Source: Aspergillus flavus (taxonomy: Eukaryota > Ascomycota > Eurotiomycetes > Eurotiales > Aspergillaceae). From it: 64,000 nucleotides of DNA. Every line of letters starts with the position of its first letter. The first letter of the stretch is position 1. The notes beneath the pieces were generated by a model that had not been told where the DNA came from, made no database searches, and was given only the letters and a program-made list of their open reading frames with translations. Location: assembly GCF_009017415.1 (NCBI RefSeq), contig NC_092406.1, positions 2,356,001 through 2,420,000 on the forward strand. The letters are read 5' to 3'. Positions 1 through 9,198 of this stretch are shown one piece after another. The translations under genes were made by a program, and so were the position numbers.

Positions 1-1
1 T

Positions 2-538
2 CATGATCTTCAAACGGAGGAAAACGGTTCACTGGACGGCATCTACACCATAGAGACATTAGTCCATGCGACCGACCTGAACCGCGTCCTGTCAGAGTTT
101 TATCGAGTACTCAAGCCCGGAGGCAGGATCGCCCTATACGAGTATGACCACTGGGGTGATGACGATATTCAGCAAACAAACCAATCGGAAAAGGAGGCTA
201 TGGACAAGGTTCGCTTGCATGGTGCTATCTCAAAGACGGCAAATGAATTGTCCCAGTCACTCTTAGAGGACCGAAGCGAACATGTTTGCTCACAGAAAGG
301 CTTGGCTGGGATGCTGAACAAGGCTGGCTTTGAGGATGTTCAGGAGCGTGATATCTCGCCGAATGTAAACCCAATGATACGGTTTCTCGCTTATTTCCTA
401 TATGTCCCATCCATGATTGTGTTAACTTTGGGCTTGGAAGCGTATTTCATCAACACTGTTGCCATTGTCGCCAACTATCAGCGTGGGTGGAAATATATTG
501 CGGTGACAGCGCGGAAACCTGCGACAGTATCTGGCTAA
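2..538 (+). CDS. SAM-dependent methyltransferase, sterol 24-C-methyltransferase-like (3' part only)
   Basis: The frame is open from the window edge, so only the last 178 residues are visible. They hold the back half of a class I methyltransferase fold: the strand-loop RVLKPGGRIALYEYDHW is the typical post-II/III region of UbiE/Erg6-type enzymes, preceded by ETLVHATDLNRVLSEF. The C-terminal part has a hydrophobic stretch (about residues 120-145 of the visible part) and ends in RGWKYIAVTARKP, as expected of the sterol-methyltransferase C-terminal region. Such enzymes move a methyl group from S-adenosylmethionine to a sterol side chain or a similar lipid; the true substrate here is not readable. 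The SAM-binding GxGxG motif lies outside the window. The gene converges on the hydrolase at 768-1781 with about 230 bp between stops. Ubiquinone/menaquinone-type or secondary-metabolite methyltransferase is an alternative. Confidence 0.72.
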   Translation, partial: HDLQTEENGSLDGIYTIETLVHATDLNRVLSEFYRVLKPGGRIALYEYDHWGDDDIQQTNQSEKEAMDKVRLHGAISKTANELSQSLLEDRSEHVCSQKGLAGMLNKAGFEDVQERDISPNVNPMIRFLAYFLYVPSMIVLTLGLEAYFINTVAIVANYQRGWKYIAVTARKPATVSG

Positions 539-767
539 TAATGGAGTGGTTGGGCTCCCGCCGAGATAGTTTTGTCATCTGTCTGAGTACTTTGTTAATA
601 GTTTTGAATGGATTGTCTTCATTGTTCTTGAACGCAGTACTGTACACTATGGAAATCGCAAACTCGCTTGACCCGACGCCAATAATGCACTTCTATCAAA
701 ATCCAAAAAAAGAAAAGCAAGGCCGTTGATAAGGCCCATGTGAGTGATGTAAGCCGCGGTGTAACGT

Positions 768-1781
768 CTACGCATTAAAGATGGCTTTCATGTCGGCACA
801 AGCGTCGCGATAGAGAATATCTACCTGTTCCTGATCTCGCCACGGGTTCGGGGACTTGTCCCAGGCATGCGGTACTTTCTCAATCATCATGGCGCGGACA
901 TGTTTGTTAATATTTTGCAAGCGACGCACAAATTGCTGACCTTCGTTAAGAAGCATGTCCCATTCACAGATGTAAAAAAAGATATCATGGGGAAGGGCAT
1001 CGGCGAGAAGGGCATCCGCGGCCCGAACAGGCGATGCATACGGCGATCGGCGTTCCGCAAGATCCGGCAAGTACGCCTCATCGAATAGATTGGTGAAGAA
1101 CTCCGGGAGGGTTTTATCGGGCATGATGCTCGCAGCCCGCCGATGCTCACGGGACTCCTCGAAATCCAAGATGGGGTACCAGCAAAAGAGGGCAACGATG
1201 TTGACGTCGCTGGCGGACGCATCGACAAGCTGTTCGGTGGACTCCGCACGATCTAGCCATGGATCGCGGGATTCTTGACACATTAGACTGCGGAGGCGCA
1301 AAGGTACCGTGACCGCTAGATTACCACCAGCGGAAAAGCCACTGAGGGCAATGCGTGAGACGTCCAGTCCTAGTTCAATGGCATGCGCGGAGAGATACTG
1401 GATCGCTCGCACCCCGTCGTCTACAGCGGCGGGAAACGGATGCTCGGGGGCTCGACGGTATCCGACGCTGACCATGACGGCACCAACTTCCGCCAGGACG
1501 GACTGGGCCCAGCGACTATCGTCGGTCGGACATCCTAGGGTGAACCCACCACCGTGAAAATTAACCACTACTGGAAACCTGCGACCTTCTTTAATATCCC
1601 GAGAATACTCGGGTGGACAGTAGAAGTACAAATCAACTCGTGACGACCCGGACGGGATGGATCGCACGAAGGAGCGACGAGGTGGTCGTGGGAAGGAAAT
1701 ATGGTGGATGAACATGCCAATGCGCATTAGAAACCGCCAAAAGACGGCCTGCACGAGAAGCCACCATCGCGACGATGCCAT
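768..1781 (-). CDS. erdH: Alpha/beta hydrolase of the hormone-sensitive lipase family; candidate ergosteryl-aspartate hydrolase ErdH
   Basis: Single-exon ORF of 337 residues. The ATG at 1781 (MASSRWW) is used because the frame extends upstream only through non-ATG codons. A hydrophobic segment (about residues 6-27) suggests membrane anchoring. The oxyanion motif HGGGF (76-80), the nucleophile elbow GFSAGG (Ser150), a candidate acid in YICEWDMLL (Asp275) and a candidate His in EKVPHAWD (His305) complete an HSL-type triad, so the enzyme should be an active carboxylesterase. The gene is divergent from the ErdS-type fusion at 2625 and shares its promoter region. From the published work on RNA-dependent sterol aspartylation, ErdH is the hydrolase that releases aspartate from ergosteryl-3beta-O-L-aspartate. 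Assigning this gene to ErdH rests on position and fold, not on a diagnostic motif. Otherwise it is a steroid/lipid esterase of unknown substrate. Confidence 0.62.
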   Translation of the reverse strand: MASSRWWLLVQAVFWRFLMRIGMFIHHISFPRPPRRSFVRSIPSGSSRVDLYFYCPPEYSRDIKEGRRFPVVVNFHGGGFTLGCPTDDSRWAQSVLAEVGAVMVSVGYRRAPEHPFPAAVDDGVRAIQYLSAHAIELGLDVSRIALSGFSAGGNLAVTVPLRLRSLMCQESRDPWLDRAESTEQLVDASASDVNIVALFCWYPILDFEESREHRRAASIMPDKTLPEFFTNLFDEAYLPDLAERRSPYASPVRAADALLADALPHDIFFYICEWDMLLNEGQQFVRRLQNINKHVRAMMIEKVPHAWDKSPNPWRDQEQVDILYRDACADMKAIFNA

Positions 1782-2624
1782 GACTAACAATATGACCCTT
1801 GCTGAAGGGGCAATTAAGTTTTGGAGGATGTTGGAGAATCGGAAGGGAAAGGAAAGACGACCATGAATTATTGAGATCAGAACTGAGACGATCGCTATTC
1901 ACGGAATACGAAACCGAAAGGATCACGAGATGAAGGAAAAAAAGATGGACTCTCGTGGGAGGCAAATCCGGGAAGTCAAAACGAACAAAGTCGAATAGTA
2001 ATCAATTCATGGGATGGATCAGGAACTAAGAAAAAGCCAAGCCGGGAATGGGGACACCAGAATGTATGGATGGATGGATGGATGTATGTACGTATGTATG
2101 TGTATACTACTGAGGAGGAGGATGACTGTCCTTGTTGAGAAAAGCTCCAGGGGTCTCAGAACAGACAGAGGTAATAGGAAACAGGGAACTATGGGAATTG
2201 TCTCATAATCCGATCATTCTAGACACTAACACTAGAAACTTGGCTTGGTTCAGATGGTCCATTTATAAGGAATTTGGCAAAGATTCCGAGGCACTCAGCC
2301 GATGACATCACGGTTTGTTCCGGACCCTGACAAAGTGAAAAAAGCACACTTTCTCTCGTTTTCCCCTTTGAAACCCCTTTTCTTTCTTTTAAAATCCGAT
2401 ATTTAACTCTTTGACACCCCCCGCGAAAGTCCCGGCCTTCAAGAAAGTCTACATTCTCCAATTGGACTTGTGTCTTGTCGTAGAGATCAAGCTCTTCCGA
2501 CTCGTATCCTTCCCGCCGTGCCCCTCCTTCACCGGGGTGAAGCGGCTTTGTCAAAGTTTACTGCTGACTCTCTCTACTTACTCTCTTTAATGATTCTATC
2601 GTCCGCTACACAAACGCAATCATC
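1782..2624. promoter_or_regulatory. Shared divergent promoter region of the hydrolase and the ErdS-type gene
   Basis: 843 bp between two divergent start codons. It contains a pyrimidine-rich leader close to the plus-strand gene (about 2340-2450 and 2560-2600), typical of fungal 5' UTRs, and an ATGG/ATGT microsatellite near 2062-2106. No reading frame in it looks coding. No specific factor site was identified. The shared region makes co-regulation of the two genes plausible. Confidence 0.5.
2062..2106. repeat. ATGG/ATGT simple repeat
   Basis: Four tandem GGAT/ATGG units followed by imperfect TATG units, located within the divergent promoter. A similar short ATGG run sits at about 30003-30019. 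Confidence 0.8.
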
Positions 2625-5489
2625 ATGTCCATCAAACGGGCCCTTTCCAAGATCGTCCCCAATAAGATTGATACAAATGACTCGTCTCCCGCTCCAAGCA
2701 GGCGTTCGGGGTCAATGTCCCCTCGACGCAGTATCCTGAGTGGATTCTTGCGGGATCGTGGCGGCTATGCCTCGTCTTCAGATGATTTCTCTGATGACTC
2801 TTCATCTCCCACCACGGGGACGATGAGCAAAAATCAGCAGAAACGCCTTGCGCGTCAGCAGCGCCGACAAGAACGCTCTCGTCTCAGCGAGGAGCATCAT
2901 TCTGAAGAATCTGAACGTCACAAGGAGGCTGTCGCAGCTGCCGCTCGTGAGGAGACTGCAGAGATGAAGGCTCGCTATGGCGAGCTGCCACTCCTCCAGT
3001 CGCGCTCTCGCCCGCGGGAGCTCCGGACCAAGTTTGAGGATATTTCGGTGGACTCGGTGGGCAAGGAGGTCCTCTTCACGGCGCGCTTGCATATCATCCG
3101 TCGCATGAGTGCCAAGCTGGTTTTCCTTGTTTTTCGCCAACAACTCTACACTTTCCAGGGTGTTTTGCATGAAACCCCGGGCAAGAATTCCATCGCCATG
3201 GTTCAATGGGTCGAGCACTTGCGCGTGGGTTCTATAGTACAGGTTCGTGGCACTATTCAAGCCCCAGAGGTGCCAGTGTTGGGGTGCACCATTCATGATG
3301 TTGAACTGGCCATTGATGCGGTTCACGTTGTCGTTCGGCGGGAGGAACCTGTCCCGTTCAGCGTCTATGAAGCCGAGATCCAGACTCCTGAGGAAGAGCG
3401 CGTTGAAGGTCGACGTAGTCACATCCCTGACCGCACGCGTCTAACCAACCGTTTGCTGGACTTGCGTACACCCACATCTCAGTCAATCTTCCGCATTCAA
3501 TCTGCAGTGGGAAATCTCTTCCGGACAGCCCTTGATGAACAGAATTTCATCGAGATTCATACACCCAAGCTGCAAGGGTCCGCCACTGAGTCTGGAGCTA
3601 GTGTCTTTGAAGTAAATTACTTTGGTCGTGATGCATTCCTGGCTCAGAGCCCCCAGCTGGCCAAACAGATGGCTATTGCGGCGGACTTCGGTCGAGTGTA
3701 TGAAATTGGCGCTGTGTTCCGCGCAGAGAATTCCAATACCCACCGCCATTTGACGGAGTACACCGGGCTGGATATTGAGATGGCAATTGAAGAGCACTAC
3801 CATGAGATGCTGGAGGTTTTAGATGCTGTGATCAAGAATATCCTGAAAGGCATTTATGGCCGCTTCCGTCGTGAGATCGAGACCGTGAAGCAGCAATTCC
3901 CGTCCGACGACGTCGTTTGGCTCGAAGAAACGCCAATCATCCGGTTCTCCGACGGTATCAAGATGCTCAACGACTCCGGGTGGCGTGATGAGGAGGGAAA
4001 TCCCTTGCCGGTAGATGATGACCTACATACTCGCGATGAGATTCGCCTTGGCGAGCTCGTCAAGGAGAAGTACGGCACGGACTACTACATTCTCGACAAG
4101 TTTCCCACCAGTGCACGTCCCTTTTACACGATGCCCGATCCTGATGACAACCGCTTCACTAACTCCTTTGACATCTTCATTCGGGGCCAAGAGATCGTCT
4201 CAGGCGGTCAGCGTATCCATGATCCCCAAATGCTTGAGGAAAATATGCGCCGTGTGGGCATCAATCCTGATACTATGGAGGAATATATGGAAGGTTTCCG
4301 ATGGGGTGCACCTCCCCACGCCGGCGCTGGTGTGGGTCTGGAGCGTTTCCTGATGCTTCTTCTCAAGTTGGGTAACATTCGCCTCGCTTCTCTCTTCTAT
4401 CGTGATCCTCGGAGTTTCCCCGCTAAACCCCCAACGTTGCAACTGCGGCACCCAGAGTCTTCGACCGTCGAACCATCTTGGGTCCGCGACAGAAAAGGTC
4501 ACTTGGCGCCCGATGAGAGCCACCTGCAGCCAATAGAGCATCTCATCGCGAATTATGGTGATGCGACTTCCACATCATGGGGTGATGAACGTTTTAAGAT
4601 TTGGCGTGACCTGGCGACCGGCGCAGCAATCTCATATGTGCCTAGCAGCAGCAATTATGCAGTGATCCCAGGCGATCCTTTGTGCGATTCTGGGCAGTAT
4701 TCGCGTGTGATCACGCAGTTCCTGCAATGGATGCGTCGGGAGACTAAGTATAAGCCCATCTGGCTCTTATGTTCCCCTCAGGTTGAGGCTATCCTGGGCG
4801 AGAAACTTGGTTGGCGTAGCTTGTCTTGCATCGCAGAGGAGCGTGTAGATCCGTCCCGCAACCAAGCTGCTTCAGATGGGGAAATTGCTCGGAAGATCCG
4901 ACACTCGGAGAGCGAGGGCATCAAGCTCGTGAGCATGAACCAGGGTGAGATGGTACCGGACAACATTCGCGAGAAGATTGATCAGCGCATTCAAGACTGG
5001 CTGTCCAACCGTAAAGGTACTCAAGTGCACCTGTCTGAGATCCGTCCATGGCGCGATCATGCCCATCGCTGGTATTTCTATGCAGTCGACAAGGAAGGTA
5101 ATATTTGCGCCTTTGTCGCCTTGGCCACATTATCCCCGTCCCATGGTATGCAGGTGAAATACAGCTTTGACTTCCCTGGGTCTCCAAATGGTGTCATTGA
5201 GCATATTGTTACCCACGCCATCCAGACAGCGGCTCGGTCTGGAGTCAAGTCGCTCACTTTCGGTGCTGGCGCCACCACCACTCTTACCCCGGGACACAAC
5301 ATGCACGGAGCCAAGGTGAAGATGCTGCAGCATACCTACGAAACCTTGGCGAAGCAGTTCCATTTGGTTCGCAAGAGCGAGTTCCGTGCGAAATTGGGAG
5401 CGCAGGACGACCCCCTTTACATCGCCTACCCGCCTCATGGGCTAGGGTCAAAGGGTATCCGGGCTGTCCTTCACTTTTTCGAAGACTAA
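2625..5489 (+). CDS. erdS: Ergosteryl-3beta-O-L-aspartate synthase: aspartyl-tRNA synthetase fused to DUF2156 transferase
   Basis: Intronless, 954 residues. A basic, Ser-rich N-terminal extension with a Lys/Arg-rich helix (about 75-110) precedes an OB-fold anticodon-binding domain (about 145-240) and a class II synthetase core: motif 1 region near 290-315, LAQSPQLAKQM of AspRS type, motif 2 FRAENSNTHRHLTEYTG (about 362-378) and motif 3 GVGLERFLMLL (about 566-576). This part looks complete and active as cytoplasmic AspRS. Where a normal AspRS would stop, about 315 more residues follow (about 640-954), matching the DUF2156/GNAT-like domain of bacterial aminoacyl-tRNA transferases such as MprF. 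This fusion is described as ErdS: the first half charges tRNA-Asp and the second half transfers Asp to the 3beta-OH of ergosterol. A separate canonical AspRS for translation is expected elsewhere in the genome. The divergent neighbour hydrolase is the likely reverse enzyme. Confidence 0.93.
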   Translation: MSIKRALSKIVPNKIDTNDSSPAPSRRSGSMSPRRSILSGFLRDRGGYASSSDDFSDDSSSPTTGTMSKNQQKRLARQQRRQERSRLSEEHHSEESERHKEAVAAAAREETAEMKARYGELPLLQSRSRPRELRTKFEDISVDSVGKEVLFTARLHIIRRMSAKLVFLVFRQQLYTFQGVLHETPGKNSIAMVQWVEHLRVGSIVQVRGTIQAPEVPVLGCTIHDVELAIDAVHVVVRREEPVPFSVYEAEIQTPEEERVEGRRSHIPDRTRLTNRLLDLRTPTSQSIFRIQSAVGNLFRTALDEQNFIEIHTPKLQGSATESGASVFEVNYFGRDAFLAQSPQLAKQMAIAADFGRVYEIGAVFRAENSNTHRHLTEYTGLDIEMAIEEHYHEMLEVLDAVIKNILKGIYGRFRREIETVKQQFPSDDVVWLEETPIIRFSDGIKMLNDSGWRDEEGNPLPVDDDLHTRDEIRLGELVKEKYGTDYYILDKFPTSARPFYTMPDPDDNRFTNSFDIFIRGQEIVSGGQRIHDPQMLEENMRRVGINPDTMEEYMEGFRWGAPPHAGAGVGLERFLMLLLKLGNIRLASLFYRDPRSFPAKPPTLQLRHPESSTVEPSWVRDRKGHLAPDESHLQPIEHLIANYGDATSTSWGDERFKIWRDLATGAAISYVPSSSNYAVIPGDPLCDSGQYSRVITQFLQWMRRETKYKPIWLLCSPQVEAILGEKLGWRSLSCIAEERVDPSRNQAASDGEIARKIRHSESEGIKLVSMNQGEMVPDNIREKIDQRIQDWLSNRKGTQVHLSEIRPWRDHAHRWYFYAVDKEGNICAFVALATLSPSHGMQVKYSFDFPGSPNGVIEHIVTHAIQTAARSGVKSLTFGAGATTTLTPGHNMHGAKVKMLQHTYETLAKQFHLVRKSEFRAKLGAQDDPLYIAYPPHGLGSKGIRAVLHFFED

Positions 5490-5863
5490 TGTTCTGCCTT
5501 CTTATGTTAGGCGTTTGTTACAGGACTTCGACCTCTTTCTTTCATGAGGACTATTCTTTCCAGATTCGTTATTTTGGGCATTTCAATCCTCCCTGAAACA
5601 TATTCCCCATGTTGTTATGTTGTTTGGTTTCCCTCTCTTTTCGTTCTTCCCACGTAATGACCCCTTTCCTCATGCTCTCTCATGATTCTTATGTGCTTGT
5701 GAAATTATGTTATGTCAATCCCCGCCCTGTCAGTAAGACATCTAGATGGGGCCATATGGAACTTAGAGTTTGCATAAACTGAGCTTGATGATATTGATGC
5801 ATTTTGCTATTGTTTTCCCAAGATTTCACTAGCAACCATGATATAGATAATTGCCTTAGCTCA
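5490..5863. other. Intergenic, convergent 3' regions
   Basis: T-rich sequence between two convergent genes; presumably holds both 3' UTRs. No further feature seen. Confidence 0.6.
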
Positions 5864-6658
5864 TTATTTATCTTTCTTATTATCCGGGTGTTGTGAGTTC
5901 ATGTAATCAACTACTCTTCCCAGCTCTCCCAACACCCACCATGCGATTACCACCGCCAAGCATCCGACAACACATATATAACACGCCGTCGGTACCAGCG
6001 ACTGCGGGAAGATGTTCCATAGAAAGGGATCAAGGATGATATCCGCTGCAACCGGGGGAACATTCTCCATTAGTGCTTTGTTAAGAGAAAAGTAGTCCGC
6101 CGCCGCAGTAACACGAAGGAAAAGCACCGAATCAGACGTAGGTGCTTGATCATGAAAAGAGGAAGATTTGCGAGGAACAGTGTTAGACTGAGGGGAGGCG
6201 AGATGGGCTTGGGAATAGAGGCTAATCGAGGAGAAGAGTGCGGGATCATCAATGGCTTGTGGAAGAGTATGCGTTGTCAGGGTAAAGGCGGTCGGTTGCT
6301 TTGACTACTTGTCAGCTAATTTTCTTTGGTCGCCTTGCTGGGCACTGGTAGAGGGTATATGAGGACGTACAGTTGCCAACCAACACACCCGCACCTCATA
6401 CCGCTGGCCGGGGGTCAAGTTCTCCAGAAAATACCATGAGTCTGTACCAGGGAACTCGTTGGTCGGAAATGTAGCGTTAATTCTGGTTCGAAGAACGGGA
6501 CTAGAGGAGGAGAGGCGATCTAGACCTAGGTCATCGAGGGTAGGATCGACCGTGGGGATGATGAGGGGTTGCGGAGCGATGAAGATCGTTTTCTCGACAT
6601 TGGCGATAGCGGGGAATGCGAGGGTGCAGAGTAAGAGTAGATATTGGAGTAGCATCAT
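5864..6658 (-). CDS. Conserved-looking single-pass secretory-pathway protein of unknown function
   Basis: Two exons, 6658-6371 and about 6304-5864, joined by a 66-nt intron (donor GTACGT, branch GCTGAC); about 242 residues. The acceptor could be 6 nt further downstream, removing two residues. The N-terminus is a clear signal peptide (MMLLQYLLLLCTLAFPAIA). A luminal part of about 190 residues carries the phrase LTPGQRYEVRVCWLAT, reminiscent of the F-G loop region of fibronectin-III folds, and N-glycosylation sequons (NAT, NLT). Close to the C-terminus a single membrane helix (about 203-225) is followed by a short charged tail ending NKKDK. The lysine tail would fit an ER-resident type I protein. 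I do not recognise the family and assign no function. It is convergent with the ErdS-type gene and divergent from alpha-tubulin. Confidence 0.72.
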
Positions 6659-7242
6659 GACAGAGAGTTCGCTATGTTCAATTGACGCTGCTGCTAGACG
6701 GTCATGGTTCTAGTCCACACGCAGTTGAGTATGGTAGGCTATATGTATGTATGTAGTAAATGAGGTAGATCTGATACTAACTGTTAGATTCCTAAGTGAA
6801 GTCCTTACATGAAATTGATTCAATGTCAATACGATCTTACCATAAATTAGGCCATTGTGCGCAGCAATGTTGGTGACTAGAAATAGAGCACTGTGTGTCC
6901 GAGACTTGTTCTATGTGAGTATTTTCAATAGTACTTACTATCGCAAGCTGTACGGATAGTCAAATACAATGCAGCTGCACGAAGAGATGCCGTCATTGAC
7001 ACGTGATCGACCCTTGCCGTGAACTAAGCCCAAATAAGTGGCTGAGTCAGCGGTGGGCTGGAAGGGCGGTCACGGCATCGGACAAGCCAATCAGAAATGG
7101 GATTGTGGGCGACGCGACCCAACGGATGGATCAACAATGAAAAGGTGGAAGTCCTGCTTTTGGGTTGACAGCGCATCGCAAGACCACAACAAATTGACCG
7201 ATCATTCGGGTCTTGGGCAATTGTTTAATTGATCCCCTTAGT
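6659..7242. other. Intergenic, divergent promoters
   Basis: Lies between the secretory-pathway protein gene and the tubulin leader. Small ORFs here have no coding character. Nothing specific seen. Confidence 0.5.
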
Positions 7243-7504
7243 CTATTTTTCTCCTCGTCAATCACCCCAAGGGTTTGTTCTCCTCCCCCATTTCCTCCCA
7301 CCGGTTCCCCTTTCCCTTTCTTTTGGTTCTTTTCCCAGGTGGTGTTTTTTTCGTTTACTTACCCCTGAAACTTCCTTACAGATCAGGGCATTTTTCCCCC
7401 TCTAAAGTCCTTCCACATTCCACCCACTCCGTTTCACACACCCCCCTCCTTCCAATCTTAATTCCTTTGTCACTCCGACATTCGTCCCTTTTAGACTCGA
7501 CAAG
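7243..7504 (+). promoter_or_regulatory. CT-rich promoter/leader of alpha-tubulin
   Basis: A long pyrimidine-rich tract on the plus strand runs up to the tubulin start codon, with repeated CCCTTTCC/TTCTTTT blocks. Such tracts are common upstream of strongly transcribed fungal housekeeping genes and usually mark the start-site region. No TATA box was assigned. Confidence 0.55.
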
Positions 7505-9198
7505 ATGAGAGAAGTTATTAGTTTGAACGGTATGTGTTTTCTCAATCTTTTCCTCACACCGCCTCCTTCACCGGAGTCGGTCTGTTGACCGTTACTAATT
7601 GTTTTTTTACGTGTGCAGTTGGTCAGGCTGGTTGCCAGATCGCCAATTCTTGCTGGGAGGTACGGAGATGGAACTATACTAGAAGATAGAGGTGTTTGGA
7701 ATGTGACTATTGAAACTGACATTATGGTTCTAGCTCTACTGTCTTGAGCACGGCATCCAGGTACGTGGCCACGATGACAATCCATCCATCTTCATCTCCA
7801 TCGGGCACACAGACTAACCGGTATACGATAGCCCGATGGTTACTTGACCGAGGAACGCAAGAAGGAAGACCCTGACCATGGTTTCAGCACCTTCTTCTCC
7901 GAAACTGGTACGTCGTATTGACTTGTTATCTTGCCGCCGAGCCCTCTAACAGGCTATGGTGTCTTAGGCCAGGGCAAGTATGTTCCTCGTACCATCTACG
8001 CCGATCTGGAGCCCAATGTTGTCGATGAGGTCCGCACTGGCACCTACCGTACCCTTTTCCACCCCGAGAACATGATCACCGGCAAGGAGGATGCCTCGAA
8101 CAACTATGCCCGTGGTCACTACACCGTTGGCAAGGAGATGATCGACCAGGTCCTCGACAAGGTTCGCCGTGTGGCCGACAACTGCGCTGGTCTCCAGGGC
8201 TTCCTCGTCTTCCACTCTTTCGGTGGTGGTACTGGTTCCGGTTTCGGTGCTCTCCTGATGGAGCGTCTGTCTGTGGACTACGGCAAGAAGTCCAAGCTGG
8301 AGTTCTGCGTCTACCCTGCCCCCCAGAATGCCACCTCCGTCGTTGAGCCCTACAACTCCATCCTGACTACCCACACCACCCTTGAGCACTCCGACTGCAG
8401 TTTCATGGTTGACAACGAAGCCATCTACGACATCTGCCGCCGCAACCTTGGCATCGAGCGTCCCAGCTATGAGAACCTGAACCGCCTGATTGCTCAGGTT
8501 GTCTCCTCCATCACCGCCTCCCTGCGTTTCGATGGTTCCCTGAACGTGGATCTCAACGAGTTCCAGACCAACCTGGTTCCCTACCCCCGTATTCACTTCC
8601 CTCTCGTTGCCTATGCTCCCGTCATCTCCGCGGCCAAGGCCTCCCACGAGGCCAACTCCGTCAACGAGATCACCATGTCTTGCTTCGAGCCCAACAACCA
8701 GATGGTCAAGTGTGACCCCCGCAATGGCAAGTACATGGCTACTTGCTTGCTGTACCGTGGTGATGTTGTGCCCAAGGAGACCCACGCCGCCGTTGCTACC
8801 CTCAAGACCAAGCGTACCATCCAGTTCGTCGACTGGTGCCCTACTGGTTTCAAGATCGGTATCTGCTACCAGCCCCCTAAGCAGGTTCCCAACGGTGACC
8901 TTGCCAACCTCAGCCGTGCTGTGTAAGTTCCCTATCTACCACTCGTGCAAGAGATAAAAAGCTGACCAGTTATAGCTGCATGCTGTCTAACACCACCGCC
9001 ATCTCCGAGGCCTGGTCCGCTCTCGACCACAAGTTCGATCTCATGTACTCCAAGCGTGCTTTCGTTCACTGGTATGTTGGAGAGGGTATGGAGGAGGGTG
9101 AATTCTCCGAGGCCCGTGAGGACCTGGCTGCCCTCGAGCGCGACTACGAGGAGGTCGCCAGCGACTCGCTGGAGGAGGAGGTTGAGGCTGAGTACTAA
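7505..9198 (+). CDS. tubA: Alpha-tubulin
   Basis: Six exons: 7505-7529, 7619-7659, 7734-7760, 7832-7907, 7968-8922, 8976-9198; 448 residues, the normal alpha-tubulin length. The clustering of small introns at the 5' end is typical of fungal tubulins. The protein starts [16 protein letters not shown] and carries the tubulin signature GGGTGSG, the alpha-type catalytic region [11 protein letters not shown] (Glu254, needed to hydrolyse GTP on the beta subunit below) and the acidic tail ending EAEY. A Tyr end is normal for alpha-tubulin. It forms the alpha/beta heterodimer of microtubules. The symbol follows Aspergillus usage; whether this is the tubA or tubB paralogue is judged from the start only. 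An in-frame ATG at 7931 lies in intron 4 and is not the start. Residue 177 in the nucleotide-contacting T5 loop is Asn where Val is usual. Confidence 0.96.

Noticed and set aside
2802..3422. 206-codon minus-strand ORF
   Set aside because: Antisense to the ErdS-type gene; no domain pattern.
7931..7967. In-frame ATG upstream of the large tubulin exon as gene start
   Set aside because: It lies in intron 4. Splicing from the MREVISLN exon gives the full conserved protein.
7964..8785. 273-codon minus-strand ORF
   Set aside because: It is antisense to the large alpha-tubulin exon. The Gly/Val/Leu-rich product results from the tubulin codon bias.
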